Source of the DNA: Anas platyrhynchos
Taxonomy: Eukaryota > Chordata > Aves > Anseriformes > Anatidae
Direction: 5' to 3'
NCBI RefSeq assembly: GCF_047663525.1
Contig: NC_092602.1
Coordinates: 11,901,501-11,965,500 of the forward strand
DNA length: 64,000 bases
Positions within the stretch are counted from its first letter, which is position 1, and each line of letters starts with the position of its first letter. Shown here piece after piece: positions 1 through 13,765 of the stretch. The position numbers and the translations under genes are program-made. The notes beneath the pieces are model-generated. The model made no database searches and was not told where the DNA came from. It worked only from the letters and a program-made list of their open reading frames with translations.

Positions 1-778
1 AGATGCTCAGTTTTAAACTTGAACAGAGTCCAAACCTCCGAAGAGTGCAAGCACTTACTTTTTGGATATTACATTTACGTGGCCTAATGATCCCCCAAAA
101 TGTGCTCCTTTGAGGACAAACAGTCCTTGTTCGCTATGCATTTGTTAATACTCTTGGGACTTGTCCATCTCTTGTCCAACTATAACATTTTGTCCATTAG
201 TAAAGCACAGAAATGACAACGCTGTTATTTTACATTAAAATATTTTAAATAAACTACTTTCCACTTGGCAATATTTGTGCATTTAAATGCTCTGCTTTGT
301 TTTTCTCTGAAAAGAGAGAATATCAGCTTTTTTTTTTTTCTTCTTAAATATTTATTTTCTTTATTATGTGTGTGCACTCCCACACTTAAATCACTCTTCC
401 TCCTCTATTCCTCATTCTGCATACTTTACTTTGGAAACATTAAATAGAACTTATCAATTATTTCTGGAAAAAAGAGTGTTTAAAATTTGAGTAAGAGTCC
501 TTCAGAGATAAAGCATCCCAGGTTAAATCTAATGATGTCCAGGGGAATTCTATGTAAGTGATGAGCTGCCTGCTAATATGTCAATGCTTTAGGGAAGAAA
601 AATATCAATTAAATTTCATAGCATGCAACCACATATTGACCTTGAAAGCTATCCGTAACTTAGTTTAAACTTGAAAACTTGAAGTCTAAGTCAGAACTTC
701 TGCCCTAATTGGTTTCAACTTCACTAAAGAATAGCACAGCTCTGTAGAGACCATAGAAAAATTAAGAGAATCAATCTG

Positions 779-805
779 AAAAAAAAAAAGAAAAAAAAAA
801 AGAAA
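779..805. repeat. A-rich homopolymer tract
   Basis: Two runs of about 11 A separated by a single G. Confidence 0.9.
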
Positions 806-2789
806 TCCCCTAAATCCTATTAAGTATTTAGCTATGACATTTGTGTGCACCTCTAGTCTCCCTCCCTTGGGTTTTGGTCATTGCCTCCAGAGATACTAGT
901 ACTACCTTTCTCTTGGAGCCTTCTGATAATGCTAAAAAAAAGTCAACAGCCATGAATGATAGCACACGGCTGCCAGCCCCACAGCTGCCTTGCACCGACT
1001 CCTGTGTGAAGATTTCCATGAGAAAGTATTTCCTTCCTGGGAGAATTACCATCCAGCACTGTCCAGTACCAGCATACAGCAAGGGTGAGACAGAAGGAAA
1101 TCTGCTGTTATGAGCTGTTCGACAGATCAAATGAAACCCAGAAGGCAAACCTCTCACCTGGAACTGGACTTGGTATTTAAAGCCTCTCCCACTGCAGTGC
1201 CCTTTACTTAGCAAGCTGCAATTCAGACTGTGCCAAATCTTCCACTGCAACTCAATAGGGAGGGCTTTCTTAAGTTGTTATTTTCATGTGTGCCAATCTA
1301 GTTTCTCAGTCTGAGAAAAGAGCATTTTTGTCTTTGTTTAGTTAGCAGACTGTTTTCTGCATCAGGAGGAAGAGAAAGGATTATAAGAGTCTCGTGGCAG
1401 CTACTTTACGCTGCAGGACTCATCCACACAGCTCTACATGTAATACTCGGGATTTTCAGTGTTCATGAAAAGTGAGATATGTGCGTGTCTTTCCTACTAC
1501 AGAAGTCAAGCAAAAAAAACTGGTATATTTACTCTGAATTGATACACTTCGTTTCATCAAATACATATGAGCTGGGTACCACAGCCATCAAATACAGAAA
1601 GGGGAAGGAAGTTGTATTTTGTATTTCTAGAGCATGTCTACAGAAGTCTAGCTCCTTATTACAATTCAGCTTGCCTTCTATAGATGTTTACAGCCAGCAA
1701 GTAGGAACAGCAGGATCTAGTGCTTGCCTCACTGCTGGAGGACAACCAAGCCTGCCTTCTCACTGAAGATTTTCTGGGATGCGTAACAAAGATTTTGAAA
1801 TTCCTCCAACATTCCTCGGAGGTTGAATTAAAATTTGTGACGCCCGGGCTGATGAAAGGGTGCGATGTCGCAACGCCACAGCTACTTCCCAGTCAGCTAA
1901 TGCCACCAGCTCTGGGCAGATGGAGGCAGGGCCCATTTATTTTCTGTGAGAATTAACGTGATGACTTTTTGCAGGTGAGAAGTTCATTTACACAGTGCCT
2001 GGCAGCAGCTAGGACTCCCAGGTCAAGTGAGCTGATAGTTAGAGCTATTAACCCGATCAAACAATTAACCCTTATAAATGGTGGCTTCCTTTCCCTTGCA
2101 GCACACTTAAACAGATGTCCAAGTCAGCTCCAAAATCCAGAGTTCTCTACGAAACCCAGCACAGCTCATTTTAAAGTGAAACAAATGGCACCTAACCTCC
2201 TCATCCCCCCCGAGATGCAGCAGCGGACTTCTTCCCCCTGCTTTGTAACGCCCTGCTGAAGCTAAAGCGTGAGCTAGGACGGAGCAGGGACTTATGAGAG
2301 TGAAAAGAAATGCTGCAAATGCAAACCAGGGGCTCAGCAGACCTTCCAGGAGCTCCGGAGTCCAGCCCCAGCACTCGATGGCTGTCTCCTTAAGTCTCTG
2401 TATAAGGGGATGAAACGAGACGCTGCGGTTCAATGACACGGACCAGAGGGAATTAAGGTCTGACACTTCCCTGCTTAGAGGGGATAGAGATAAGCCCAGA
2501 GCGAGCTGTTACCTACAGCAATGCCAATATGCAAAGCCTACTGCACACACTCCTGGATTGCTGTACCTCTGGAAATGCGAATATTTAACACAGAGCGGGA
2601 CATTTCCTCAGGCAAAAGCACCGTCCCACTGAGCCAAACCTCACTTTTTGTGGGTTTACCCACAGAAGCCTGCATGGCTCAGGCCCACAGCAGGATGAAA
2701 CCGGGCCTGCTTTCCTCTATCACACACATCCTCCTTCCAAGCGTCCATGCTGGCCACCATGCTGGCTCTTTGAAGGCTGCTCAGCCCTG

Positions 2790-2870
2790 CCAAAGGCCCC
2801 CGGTGCTCTCCTCACGCAGGGCCGCGGCCCTCAGCAGCGCTTCCCCAGCGCCACTGCCGCCATCTTCACC
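2790..2870 (-). promoter_or_regulatory. Small CpG-rich patch with a YY1 motif in intron 1
   Basis: CpGs cluster locally (GGGCCGCGGCCC, CAGCGC, CCAGCGCC, GCCGCC). GCCGCCATCTT at 2856-2866 is, on the gene's strand, AAGATGGCGGC, the full YY1 consensus. YY1 sites in this orientation are common just downstream of start sites. A minor or alternative FBRSL1 promoter is possible but unproven. Confidence 0.35.
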
Positions 2871-5559
2871 TCAGCAACAGCGCAACAAAGGTTTGTGGGT
2901 TCCTAAAAAATTTCCAGTTTGAGGCCCTTCCCTGGTTTCCCCAGTCACATCAGCAGTTTTACCACATCAGGGGAGGGGAAAAAAAAAGAAAAACACAACA
3001 AAACCCCCTTTGAGCACTTAATATCTGGGTGGGGGTTGAGTATCACTAAAGCCTCTCGCTGGCTTTCAGTAGAGCTTTATTTTAAGAAAGCATCTATTAT
3101 ATGAAGCACGGGCTTTGGCAGGCACAGCAGAAGCCTGGCTAGTACAGAGAAGGAGGTCAATACTCAAAGTGCACCATTATTTTGTCACTTTTTCACATTC
3201 CTTAATACGAACTTAGTGAAAAAGTTTACTGCTTACTGGAAGTTACTTCTCTTATGATTTCTGCATTATTCTACAGCCAGGATACAGCCTCTCCCTTTCT
3301 ATCCTCCTACACAGATTTAGTAGAAACATTTTCTAGCAGTTAATCCAAGCCAGCTATTTAGTTCTTGCTTGGCAATATTTTCAACTAGAGGCATATCCAG
3401 CCTCCAGGAAAACAAGTTATGCAGCAAGAGGGTGGGACGCTATCAGAGAACACATAATAAAGTAAATACCAAGCATGACCCAGGAAAGGACAGGATAACT
3501 AAGAGAGACTGTTTCCATAATAGCGTACATGAAAGTCGTTTACACTGATGTGAAATCTGAAATTCCTTATGGGCTGTTTTTCATTCTCTGGCCACAGAGG
3601 TGGAAGGCCAGCCTCGTGTCCTGAGGAAAGCACGCTCTGCAAGGCAACGAACCACTTCGCCAGCCACAGCCCGACACCAAAACAGCAGACTGGGAGGCTT
3701 CAGCAAAAAGATTGTCAACTCAGCTCATAAATTTTCTGCTAAGTATACGAGGAAGAAGAACTTCACAGCAGTTTTTCCTCTGTTGCACTCATGGAATTCG
3801 ATGGACCTGAAACTGCTCCTCGATCAGCCAGGGCCCTGCTGGTACGGATGGAGGCAGATTGCTGTGCATCTATTGATTAACTTCAACCTAGCATTTCCCA
3901 GTTGCCTGAGAATCAATTTAGTATCATTGCTGAAAGCAATAAGGATAAAAAAAGCTAGAAGGATACCTTTGATCTATGCAGTTTTACCTGGCACCAGCAG
4001 CTAAAGCGTTGCTGAGACTCTCCTTAAGACGTTTTCCCTTCCTCGGGATTATTTTGCAGTTCATTCAATAGAGCAGCAAAACAATTTCCTGACAAACTAG
4101 GAAACGAGCATTGGACTGAGTTCAAGAACTTCAGAAAATATTAGAAACAGAGGTTTAACAGAAAGTGCTTGGAAGCCACTGACCTTACAGACAAGTCAGA
4201 CTGTCATTTCCTCAGCCATCAAAATCAACATGTTCAAAGGCAGGAGGGAGAGAAATAATCCTTGCTATGAGACGCATTTTAGTGCCTTCCACCTCAGTCT
4301 GAAAGAGTTGCATACACGGCGAGCCTCATTCACTAAGCCTCTGCCATAATATTTTGCTGCAAAAATACTGCAATTGGAAAAATATATATCAAAAGCCTAA
4401 GCCCCCTTTTGCTGTGCAGGAATTTCTCCTACCCAGGAGCTGGGCAAGGAAATCACAACATCACGTTCAACTTGCAATGACAGACAAGTTAATTCCACCA
4501 GTCCACGCCTTTGTCCTCCTTTTGGAAGTAAGGGCAGCAATGCCAGCTCGTCCACAAGGGCTGCAAGCTCCTTGGAGGAGGAGTTGTCCCCCTTCTTCAA
4601 CAGGGGAGCTCGCAGGAGGCCCAGAACTTGGCCACTGCTGCAAGGCACTGCTCCAGTAGTTCAAATAATAGCTGCACTCTTCTGCATTAGTTCAACTCCC
4701 TTTGTTTTCCCAAATGCATTATATTATCTTTGTGTAGTACGGCACCTTTCATAAACAGCAGAGCTGAAAGCAAAGCTAGGGAAGCTCCTCAATTATTAAT
4801 GCTCCCTCTTCATTCTCCAGAATGTGTGATGCTTCCACCCAAAAAAAGAAAACAAAAAAAACACAAGTAGGAGCTGTTGAAGATCTATTTTACCTGCTGC
4901 AAATTAAAAATGACTGCTCCGATTTATTTTGTCTCTAAAAGTTCACTTTCAACCCAGAGCAGTGCCTAGACAAAGCAGTATTTCAGTGCAACAACTGTTT
5001 TGAATTTAATGTCCAATGATCAAGTTAGTGTTTTGCTCCTAGAGCAGCTGTCAGACATCTCTGTCTCTACAGTTACAGCATGCAACCCTAAAAACCAAAA
5101 AACTGGAAAAAGCTTTCGTTCATTAGGGTTCACTGCCCAGAAACTGGAGTCTGCTGCAGGAATGAGGTAAGGTGCTCACAGAAAATAAAATACGTCATTG
5201 TGTTTTCTGCCAACAAACTACACCATTTCTTAAGGTCTTAATTCTACTTTCAAAAGGCCCAAAAGCGCTTTGAGCAGTGGCCAGCACAAACCCTCTCCGA
5301 GACGTGCTAGGCAATCTCCCATCCGCTCCGAAGAGCGGGTGAAGCCTGCGGACGGGAACGAGAAGGTGACCCAGGCTCGTCTGCAGGACATAACGCTGAA
5401 ACATGGCTTATTCCTCTCCACAGAGTAAGAGCAATGTATGGCCAATTGACTTTTTAATTCTTATTTTAAATAAGCCAAACAGCATCCAAAGCCTGCCCTG
5501 TGCCTCCTCAGGCCTGTGCTACGGGCAGGATGGGCTCTGCTGACTGCCCCGGTGGGAAG

Positions 5560-5645
5560 GGCAGCTGAGGGCAGAGGCGAGATGAGACGCGGTGCGGGGT
5601 GAGAGCCGGGGGCACCGCGGGGGTCGGCTCAGGCGCTGCAGGGAC
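5560..5645. promoter_or_regulatory. CpG-rich patch in intron 1
   Basis: Several CpGs in about 80 bp (GACGCGGTGCGGGG, GCCGGGGGCACCGCGG, GTCGG, GGCGC) stand out from CpG-poor surroundings. No further motif decides its function. Confidence 0.3.
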
Positions 5646-8600
5646 ACAGCATGGTCCGCCCTGGCTCAGGGCAGAGCAGATTCTTGCTTTGTCTCGCTAA
5701 CGAGGTTTATATCAACAGCAGAGAAATGAGAGTCCTTTCAACAGCTCACCAGAAAATCTAGGAACTGCTCCAGGACTCTGCGAGTAAGAAATCAAGTAGA
5801 AGCACTGCTGCACAGTTTTCATGCAACGTTCTTTTTGTTTTGGCTAACAAGATAATAGTAGAAGGTAAAACAAGTCTAAGGCGTTAGCCTCCATCCAGCA
5901 GAAAGCCACAGCATGATTCCAAGTACTTCCACCAGTGTCCCCCGGGACTCCCCGCTTCCGTAACTGTAAACATGCGAGAAGCCTCTGCGAGACTGAGCCG
6001 AAGCAGCACATCTGCTTTTATCCACAGTTACACTTGCCTGGTAAACTTTCAGCTCAGTTCTCAAGCACGTGAGTACGTGCATGCCCAGCTGTGAGCCTCG
6101 GCTTCCCTTGTACAAGCGGCGAGCCCTCGACACGCGTCCTCCTGCCCAGCACTCCCAGCAGGCGCCCTGGGGGGAACAAACTGGTTCCTGCTGGTTCCTG
6201 CTCGGCACACGGGTTTTTCCAGAAACAGACACCAACCGTTTCCATCCAGAGCTTTGACACGTTTCCTCTCAAGAGGAAACCATTCAGGATTTTTCCAGTA
6301 TTACAGGGCAGTTGTTTAAATACTTTAATTCTGAAGTTTTCCAGCAGTTCCGCTCCTTGCAGGGGGCACTGCCAATGCATCTGAACAAAGCAAATCAACT
6401 CGAGGAGCAGCTGCTATTAGACACACATTTCTGCCTTGGGTACGTGCATCAAAAGGGAAAGACACTCAACATACCAGTATATTAATTTATTCTTTATCCT
6501 TCCTTCCCTTAGTTTATAAGGGAGGCAGCTTCAGTCAGCCATGTGTGTTAAGCAGCTCTAAGCCTACAAACATCTACGCAACCACCGTCACTTCAGGCCG
6601 ATGTCAAGGTGCAAGAGCCTCCAGTACTTAAAGGGCATCACTCAAAAGGACGGAGGTCCTCGGTTTAAGAAAAAGCACGTTACTATCACAGCACCAATGC
6701 AAAGTGGACACAACATACACACTTCAGAAAACACAGCCCATTTCTGTATTCCATAGAAAACTGAAGTCTTTACAATAGCCATAGGAAAAGGAGGGCTGAG
6801 AATAACCCTTAACAACAACAAAAAAAAACTCTGCTGGTGCAAGCCTGCAGGAAAAGGGGGAGAACTTCTGGCAGCACAACACAGCCATGCAGGCAAACAC
6901 CTCCCTGGCAAACCTGGGCTTCCTTAGCTTGCTAAAACCCAAAAACACAGGTTGCTGTTTCTGAAACGTCAATGTCAGCGACGTGTACCGAGATTTGTCA
7001 GCCAGGGGCCAATGGCTCCCATCGGCGCCGCTACGCCCGCAGAGGCCAGCCCAGCAATGCAAGAGAGTGCCCAAAAGGGAACGGAGAGTTTCACCACATG
7101 CCAGCTCTGTACGAAGATGGTCATTATTGATTCTCATCAGACACAGCTAAGCAGACAAAGAGAATAACTTGAGCCAAATAAACCCTTAATTTTTTCCCCA
7201 CTGAGATAAGATCACAATAGCCTTCCAATCTTTAGCTGTTTTCCTCTGCGAGAGTCACACATATGTGCTTTTTATTAGTTTTTGGCTTAGCAATTAGATG
7301 GATTCTCAGTTACTTCCAGAAACGATGCAGGATGGCTGAACTGCAGCTAGATTTTGCCTCTCACTAAAATGGGCATATTAAAAATGCAGCAGGGTTCTCC
7401 AGCACCACAGCCAACACATCTCAAGTTTGCGCTTTTATATGCACAATACAACGTTTGTATTGCTGTTTGACCATTTTCCAAGAAGTTCTATAACTAAAGA
7501 TATAATCACTGATTTGTACAGAGGAAAAAAAAAGAGCATGGACAGTCCCTCCCAGGAGATGACCAATTTTCCAATAGTTCTGCCACACAAAAAGCAACTT
7601 CTCAAGATCTGGGTTTTCTTCTAAAGCCATTAAAGCAAATCAGAAGATTATAGCTGCAACAAGCTATCCATTAGCTCTAATTAGCAAGTATTTGTTGTCT
7701 GGATTTAAAACTTCCCAACTTGGTGTTAATGAACTGTAACGCTGTAGCAAAAGGTATTAATAAAAACAGCAGACTGTGGGCTAAGTAATAGATCTGGGCG
7801 CACATTTACGTTGGTGGGGGATTTTTCTTTGCTGCTTCAATCCAGGAACTGCAAAACAGGGAACGCAAGTATTTCAAGCACTTGCACTGGAAGGCTAAAA
7901 GAAACTATTTATCTTGCAAAATTATTTTTAAACTTCCACTCCATATTCTGTTTTGAGAGGAATAAGAGAAGTCTTTTGTAAGCTACAAATGTACACAAAT
8001 TATGCTTTGTCATCTTGGTTTTTGTTTTGTTGCTTTGTTTTCCTTGAAATAAAACAGGCAATAGAAGGGATGGAGAAAGTAACAAAAGTTAGTTTCTAAA
8101 TTATCTTCTTCTACAAAGACGTTGAGTTCTCCAAGCTCTGAGGACGCCAGGAGTAGGACGGGCTTGTATGTCATTTAAAGATCCCAGAGAGGAGCAAACA
8201 ACAGAAAGCAGCTAGCTCTGAAACTACTGCACACACTCTTTAGACCTTGTCCTGGAGCTCTGCTCCTTCTGGCACAACCCCAGCACGGGGCCCCTGCTGC
8301 AGTAAGGGCTCACAGCTTCACTGCTGGGTTCACGGTTCGTGCCTGGAAGGATCCAAGTTCCATTCATCCCTACTGAAAGTTGGGGATCTCTGGGATGTTT
8401 GGGAAAATGGCCACTGGATCAAGGAAATACTCAGCACTGTGCATTTTGCCCTGCTTTATGCTTTCAGTACTGCAAATATAGCCCTATCTGTCTGAAAATG
8501 AGCTTTTTGGCACTGTAACAAGATAAATAAACATTTCATATTAATAACATCCAGTCAAGAATAACCTTTCCAGTGAAATGTGAGGCTCTGGACACAGGGA

Positions 8601-9346
8601 CAGCATATCCGGATTTGTAGTTCCAGTACTGCTTATTTCTCTTTCTTGCTCATATGACTTTCCTGAAGAGCTAGAACAGCTTTCCCCATCTTACAGTTGT
8701 GAGATTGTTCATCAAGTGTTCTGAGATCCACCAGTACAGACACAATGACATCACATTCAACATTCACTATGTCCTTTATGAACACCCATTTATTTCAAAA
8801 CAGTAATCAAAAAACCAAACATTGAAATTCTGATCACGATGAACATGCCCACAGCGAAAACACAGCTGGCATCAGTGATACCTGCACCCATTTGGGGCTC
8901 TATTTCCTAACAGGTTATGCAATATGTTACAGACAACTGCAAACTTAGGTGGAAAACAACATAGCACTGTAGCCTGAAAACAGTAAGTTTCAGGCCAGCT
9001 GCAGAAGTGGGAAAAATCACTCCCCCAGGCAGAAAAGGCATCCTGCTGCAAGGAAGTTTGAGCTTCCCAGATCCCTCTCGATGTAATGCAAGCTTTCATC
9101 TCTCCTGTTTCACTTTCGCCCCACAGAAAGCGAGAGGCACCCAGCCTGCAGAGAGCAGAGGGGTGGGACACCTGCTGTGAATGGCGCAGGGGAAGCGAAG
9201 GGAAGGGCTCTCTTCTGACCTACCTGCAAAGGCATTTCTGTCTTCAAGCAGCCCTTCCCATTGTTTTATAATAAATTCCTCTATTTGCCTTTCAACACTA
9301 TTTCCCTCGTACCAGCAATGTTCATTTCTGCACATTGCTGTGCCCA

Positions 9347-9438
9347 ATTCTGACACTACAAGACACGAGCAGACTGCACATTATCTGATGCTATTCTGAC
9401 ACCACAAGACATGGGCTATGTAGCAGGCTGCATGCATG
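9347..9438. repeat. Diverged tandem duplication, period 46
   Basis: The stretch starting ATTCTGACACTACAAGACAC at 9347 recurs at 9393 as ATTCTGACACCACAAGACAT. Further partial similarity (CAG.CTGCA) follows each copy. It looks like a single local duplication event. Confidence 0.7.
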
Positions 9439-10592
9439 CAATTCCACACCTGCCTGCCCTGGATCCGAACAGCCTCCACCAGCACAGAGCTGCTCTGGAA
9501 GCCATCTGAGCAGCTCCTGCCCCAGTACCCAACTCCTCTATTTCTGCCCAAGCCGTACTGGCCTGGCTCAGCTCTCCTGCAGAGCCTGCTGCCTGCAGTG
9601 CTCAGGAATTAGGGCAGCTCTCAGTGTCAGGACTAGTACAAGAGCCGTACCTTGACCCCTCTCCAACGTGGAACAGCTACAGTGCTGCTGGGTTCGCTGG
9701 AAGTGGTTTCACAACCCTAGCATCTTCCTCCCATTGCTCTGAAGAATGGAGCACCCAACGAGGAGGAAGACTGGGCCAGGGAGGAAGAGAGAAGTCCTCC
9801 AAAGGTCTGTGCAAAAGGAGGAGAGCCGGAGAGGGAAAAAGGAAACCATTTACTTACTGGTCACTGAATCAGAGCTGTAACCTGACCCTGGCTGCGTCTT
9901 GCCACCAACAACACTAACTACAAGCAGCTTCCATTCAGCAGCTCCTGCCAAAAATAAACAGTGCCGGCTTTCCTGGCTGCTTGCTTGGGTTTTCTCTCAG
10001 TGTTTTTCTTCTTGCCTCTTCTGGCTAATTGGAATATGCTCTGCTTCCTCCAAGTTCCTTACTTTGTTTCTACCCACTACCCCACTAAAACTGGAGCAGT
10101 TTCTCACCGTGAGGAATCAAAATAAAAGCTGTTTGTTCCAAGATGGCCATAGCAGGCTTCTTGGCACTTCTGTGGGAAGATGGGAGGATTAGAACAGGTA
10201 CACGGCAGCAACACCACACTGCAAGCACTTCACCTGTCACAGCTCCTGGTGCTATCCCACTGATGCTTTCCCCTTTTTTCTGAGGAGTCACTTATTTGCC
10301 AACAATTTTGGCAGCAGCTATGTTTAATTTGGGCAAAAATGCCAATGCCACTCATCTTCATTAGATGCTAGGTGTTGGTTTCCTTGTTTTTAAATTCATT
10401 TATTACACAATCCACAGAGACAGGAGAACCTCAGGTCACCTCCAGCCTGTAGAGGCAAACAGCTACACTTGCTCATTTTTGGAGCCTCCAGTCCCGCAAA
10501 CTAAGGGCTATCACACGATTTCCTTTGCAGGCAGCACCGCACTGCTGCTGCCCTCATCCCCTCCTCTCCTTCCTTACCCGTATGCTCTGCTT

Positions 10593-10637
10593 AAACCCTT
10601 CTCTTCAGCTGCCTGTGCCAGCTGAAGAGAAGGGTTT
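10593..10637. repeat. Perfect inverted repeat, 19-bp arms, 7-nt loop
   Basis: Arms 10593-10611 and 10619-10637 are exact reverse complements (AAACCCTTCTCTTCAGCTG and its complement), separated by CCTGTGC. No mismatch or bulge is present. It lies in FBRSL1 intron 1 and would fold as a compact hairpin in the pre-mRNA. Confidence 0.95.
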
Positions 10638-13498
10638 GGTACTGCACCTCCTCGCTGCTCCCAGCCACAAGCAATGCAAGGCCAGGACACTCGTCCCCCG
10701 TGCTGCCCCAGATCGCTGGATGGTGGCTTCTCCCCTCAGACAGCTCGGGGATGTGCAGGGTCAGCACACTGCAATGCCAACCAGCCAGCACAACGAGCCT
10801 CTCAGGCCACAAACAAGCCCTTCTCTTGTGTTTTTCTAGCACATCTTCATGCACAAGTAACACAGACAGCTAACTCCTCCTTACAGAGCACCTGTGCTAC
10901 ACTTTTTTTTTATTAATTAAAAATAGATACCAGTGGACAGCAGCAGAGCTGGTTATCTTGGCCATCACTCGTGAATAAAACCAGCTTAAACTGATAACAA
11001 ACTGAACTGCAAAGTGCTAAATAGGATGAAGATGCTCTGAAGGTGTTACACAAATAACACGTACCTCCCTACCTCACGGAAGAAACTTGAGTGGTCACAG
11101 CACACACAGGAAGCAGCATGTTTTGAGATGTTACAGGCAAAAGGATTTAATAGCCATCGCACCACAACAAGGAAATATGACCTACGCTAATGGTGCTGAA
11201 AGAGCACTTAAGAAACCCCCAAACAAACCAACTCATTTAAGGTTTTGGGGCTAGCTTGCTTGTATAAAATCTTCCTTGCTTCCCCTCAATCCAGCAATGC
11301 TAGCAAACAAAAGGAGAAAGAATAGTCTTGTCAAGCCAAGCAGTATGGTTCTGACCCAGCCACTGAAAAATAAGCTCAAAGGCCCTTTAAAACTGTGCTA
11401 TTTTAATATGCCGTAAGAAGCTCTCTTTGCTCTTTAATTTGTTCATTTCTTTGAAACACCTAATTTCCCCTGCACTAGTACTCCGGAGCCTCGTGGAGTC
11501 CTGCCACTTGATTCAGCACCAATAGGCACATTTCAATAGGCATGCCACTTGAAAGGCTATAAATGAAAAAAAAAATCTTCAAACCAGAGGATGCAATGCA
11601 ACACCATTTATTTATATCCAAGTCCTCTTTTCTGTGGCTGGCTACTGCAGGCAGGAGCCAGAGAAGGGGAGGTTTAAAGCCTATGTAATTAATTCTAAGT
11701 GGTTTTAAAATGGCTAGAGATTTAAGGTAGACAAGATGCAACACTGGAATCAGAGTCCCGCTGCTGGGCTCTTTGCTCTGCTCTGGAATGCACTGTTTAC
11801 TCTGGCATCACATAAAATATATAATTGACTACTCAACAAAAAGAAAAAGGGGGAAAAAACAACCCCATATGCCTCATTGCTTTATAGAACAAAGGGAAAA
11901 AAGGTGTTTCAGACCAAATCACAGTTGTATTTCAGCAGGGATCGGGAAGTGTAACAGAATCATAATTTCTTATTTATTAAAATTCATTTACTACAATTGC
12001 CATCAACAGGATCACAGGGCTGTTAACAAGAACCTCCCTAGAGCCAGAAGCATCAACTTCTACAAGCATATACAGATTTAAAGAAAAATTAAATTAAAAA
12101 TAAATTTAACAACATTACTTCAGAGAACATTTATCATTCCTGAGTGTTGCTTTCTCCCCCCCCTCCCTTTCCAAATTTCCTTATTAAGATTTTGCAAAGT
12201 TATAATGAAACTTGACAATAAACCACATGGTGCCTAAGCACACCTCCAAGTCAGCAAGCAATTCCATGGGTGCAGCCACTTCTTGCACGTCCTCAGACAG
12301 CAAATCCTCTTCCTCCAAGGGCCAAGCCAGGCTCTCAGAAGGCTCAGAGCAACCTCCACCCTGATGCCCACCAATAACCACAATTTATTCTGGAGTCTGC
12401 AAGAGCAGCCCTCACATCAGGCTGCATCAAAGCAGCCAGAGCTGCACAGCTCCTGGCTCCACAGCCCCAACGGGACAGGCTGCTGTGATCACCTCCACCC
12501 TCAGGCCACACATCACCTGGCACAGTGCTGAAACCAGGCATCCCACAGCATTTTCAAGCCCTTGCCTTTGCCAAAGTCTCTACCCATCCAGTTCTTAACC
12601 CTCACCTTTCTCTACGAGGCTTCTACTTGCTTTATGCACTGCAGACAACCAGTCCTCTTGCTTGTAAAAAGAGCAGCAGAAATTAGCTAAGTAAAAAGAG
12701 AGCCATACTATGGACAAGCAAGCAGCTGAAAAGCCACAACCAGTCCCGGCCAGGAAAGTCGGAGCCCCAGCAACAGCCTCCTTGCCCCGCTCCTCCAGCT
12801 TCCAGGGTTTGGCCACCCGAGGTGCACAGATACCAGGCAAGGAACAGTATGTCATTTCTAGCAATTTAAATACACAAGATCTTTGTCATCTTTTGCCAGC
12901 TAGGAAAAATAAACACACTGGGGCAAGAAACGCACTGTGCTCTTCAATTCTGGACAAAAAGAGCAAATAGCTGGTGGCGCTCACAGCTTCGGGCAGGCTG
13001 GTAGCAGCCGGAAACCTTTCCCCCTCGCAGCATGCCGGCCGCCCCGCTGACATCTGTGTGGTCGCAGCAAAGGCTAGACGAGGCTGAGCTCTCCTTGGAA
13101 GGAGCTGGAGCCTGAGGCCATTACAAGCACTGCCTGAGGAGCCCAATTTCATGGGCCCGCTGGCTCACAGCGCAGCTACCGCTGCTCCCTTGGCTCCACA
13201 GTGCCCGACAGCCCTGGGGGCAGCCGGCCTTCTGCGGGCCTGCCAAGGAGACTTCTTCGGGGAGCAACCCACACGCCTCACAGGGGTTCTGGCTGCAAAA
13301 AGGAATGAGCACCAAGCACAAAGTTTCCATCAAGCACACCCTCAGGACTCCCTGCAGCCCCAAAGCCCAAGGCCTTGTAGCTGCAGGGCCGTCAGAGGCC
13401 CAGCTGCCACCGAAGGCACAGGGCTCTTCGGTGCTGCATGCTGAGGTCAAAATGCAACCAAGAGATCTGTCAAAATGCAACCAGAAAAAAGACACGAC

Positions 13499-13525
13499 AA
13501 AAAAAAAAAAAAAAAGAAAAAAAAA
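13499..13525. repeat. Poly-A tract
   Basis: A run of 17 A, one G, then 9 A. Confidence 0.9.
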
Positions 13526-13746
13526 CTCACAGCAAAATTAGAAACAAAACCACACAAGTAAGAGCAGTTAAAACAGAGTAACTGCAATGCTAGTGGGTGG
13601 GGGGAGTGTGAACTTGTCACTAATTCCTTTTAACAAGGATAAGATAATAGGTTTTGGTTTTGTTATTTTATATATCCATCAATAATAATTAAAGGCAGAA
13701 CACATCTAGATTCAATTTGTCACACAACACCTGCAATCAGCTGAGT

Positions 13747-13765
13747 AAAAAAAAAAAAAAAAAAA
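13747..13765. repeat. Poly-A tract
   Basis: Nineteen consecutive A. Confidence 0.92.

Larger units (their letters stand above)
1..10592. other. Non-coding intron sequence, no gene recognised
   Basis: Apart from the tracts, the duplication at 9.35 kb and the CpG-rich patches listed above, I see nothing functional. The open frames are short and none resembles a known family. An AT-rich stretch at 7640-7760 with several TAAT homeodomain-type cores could be a conserved element. Confidence 0.6.
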
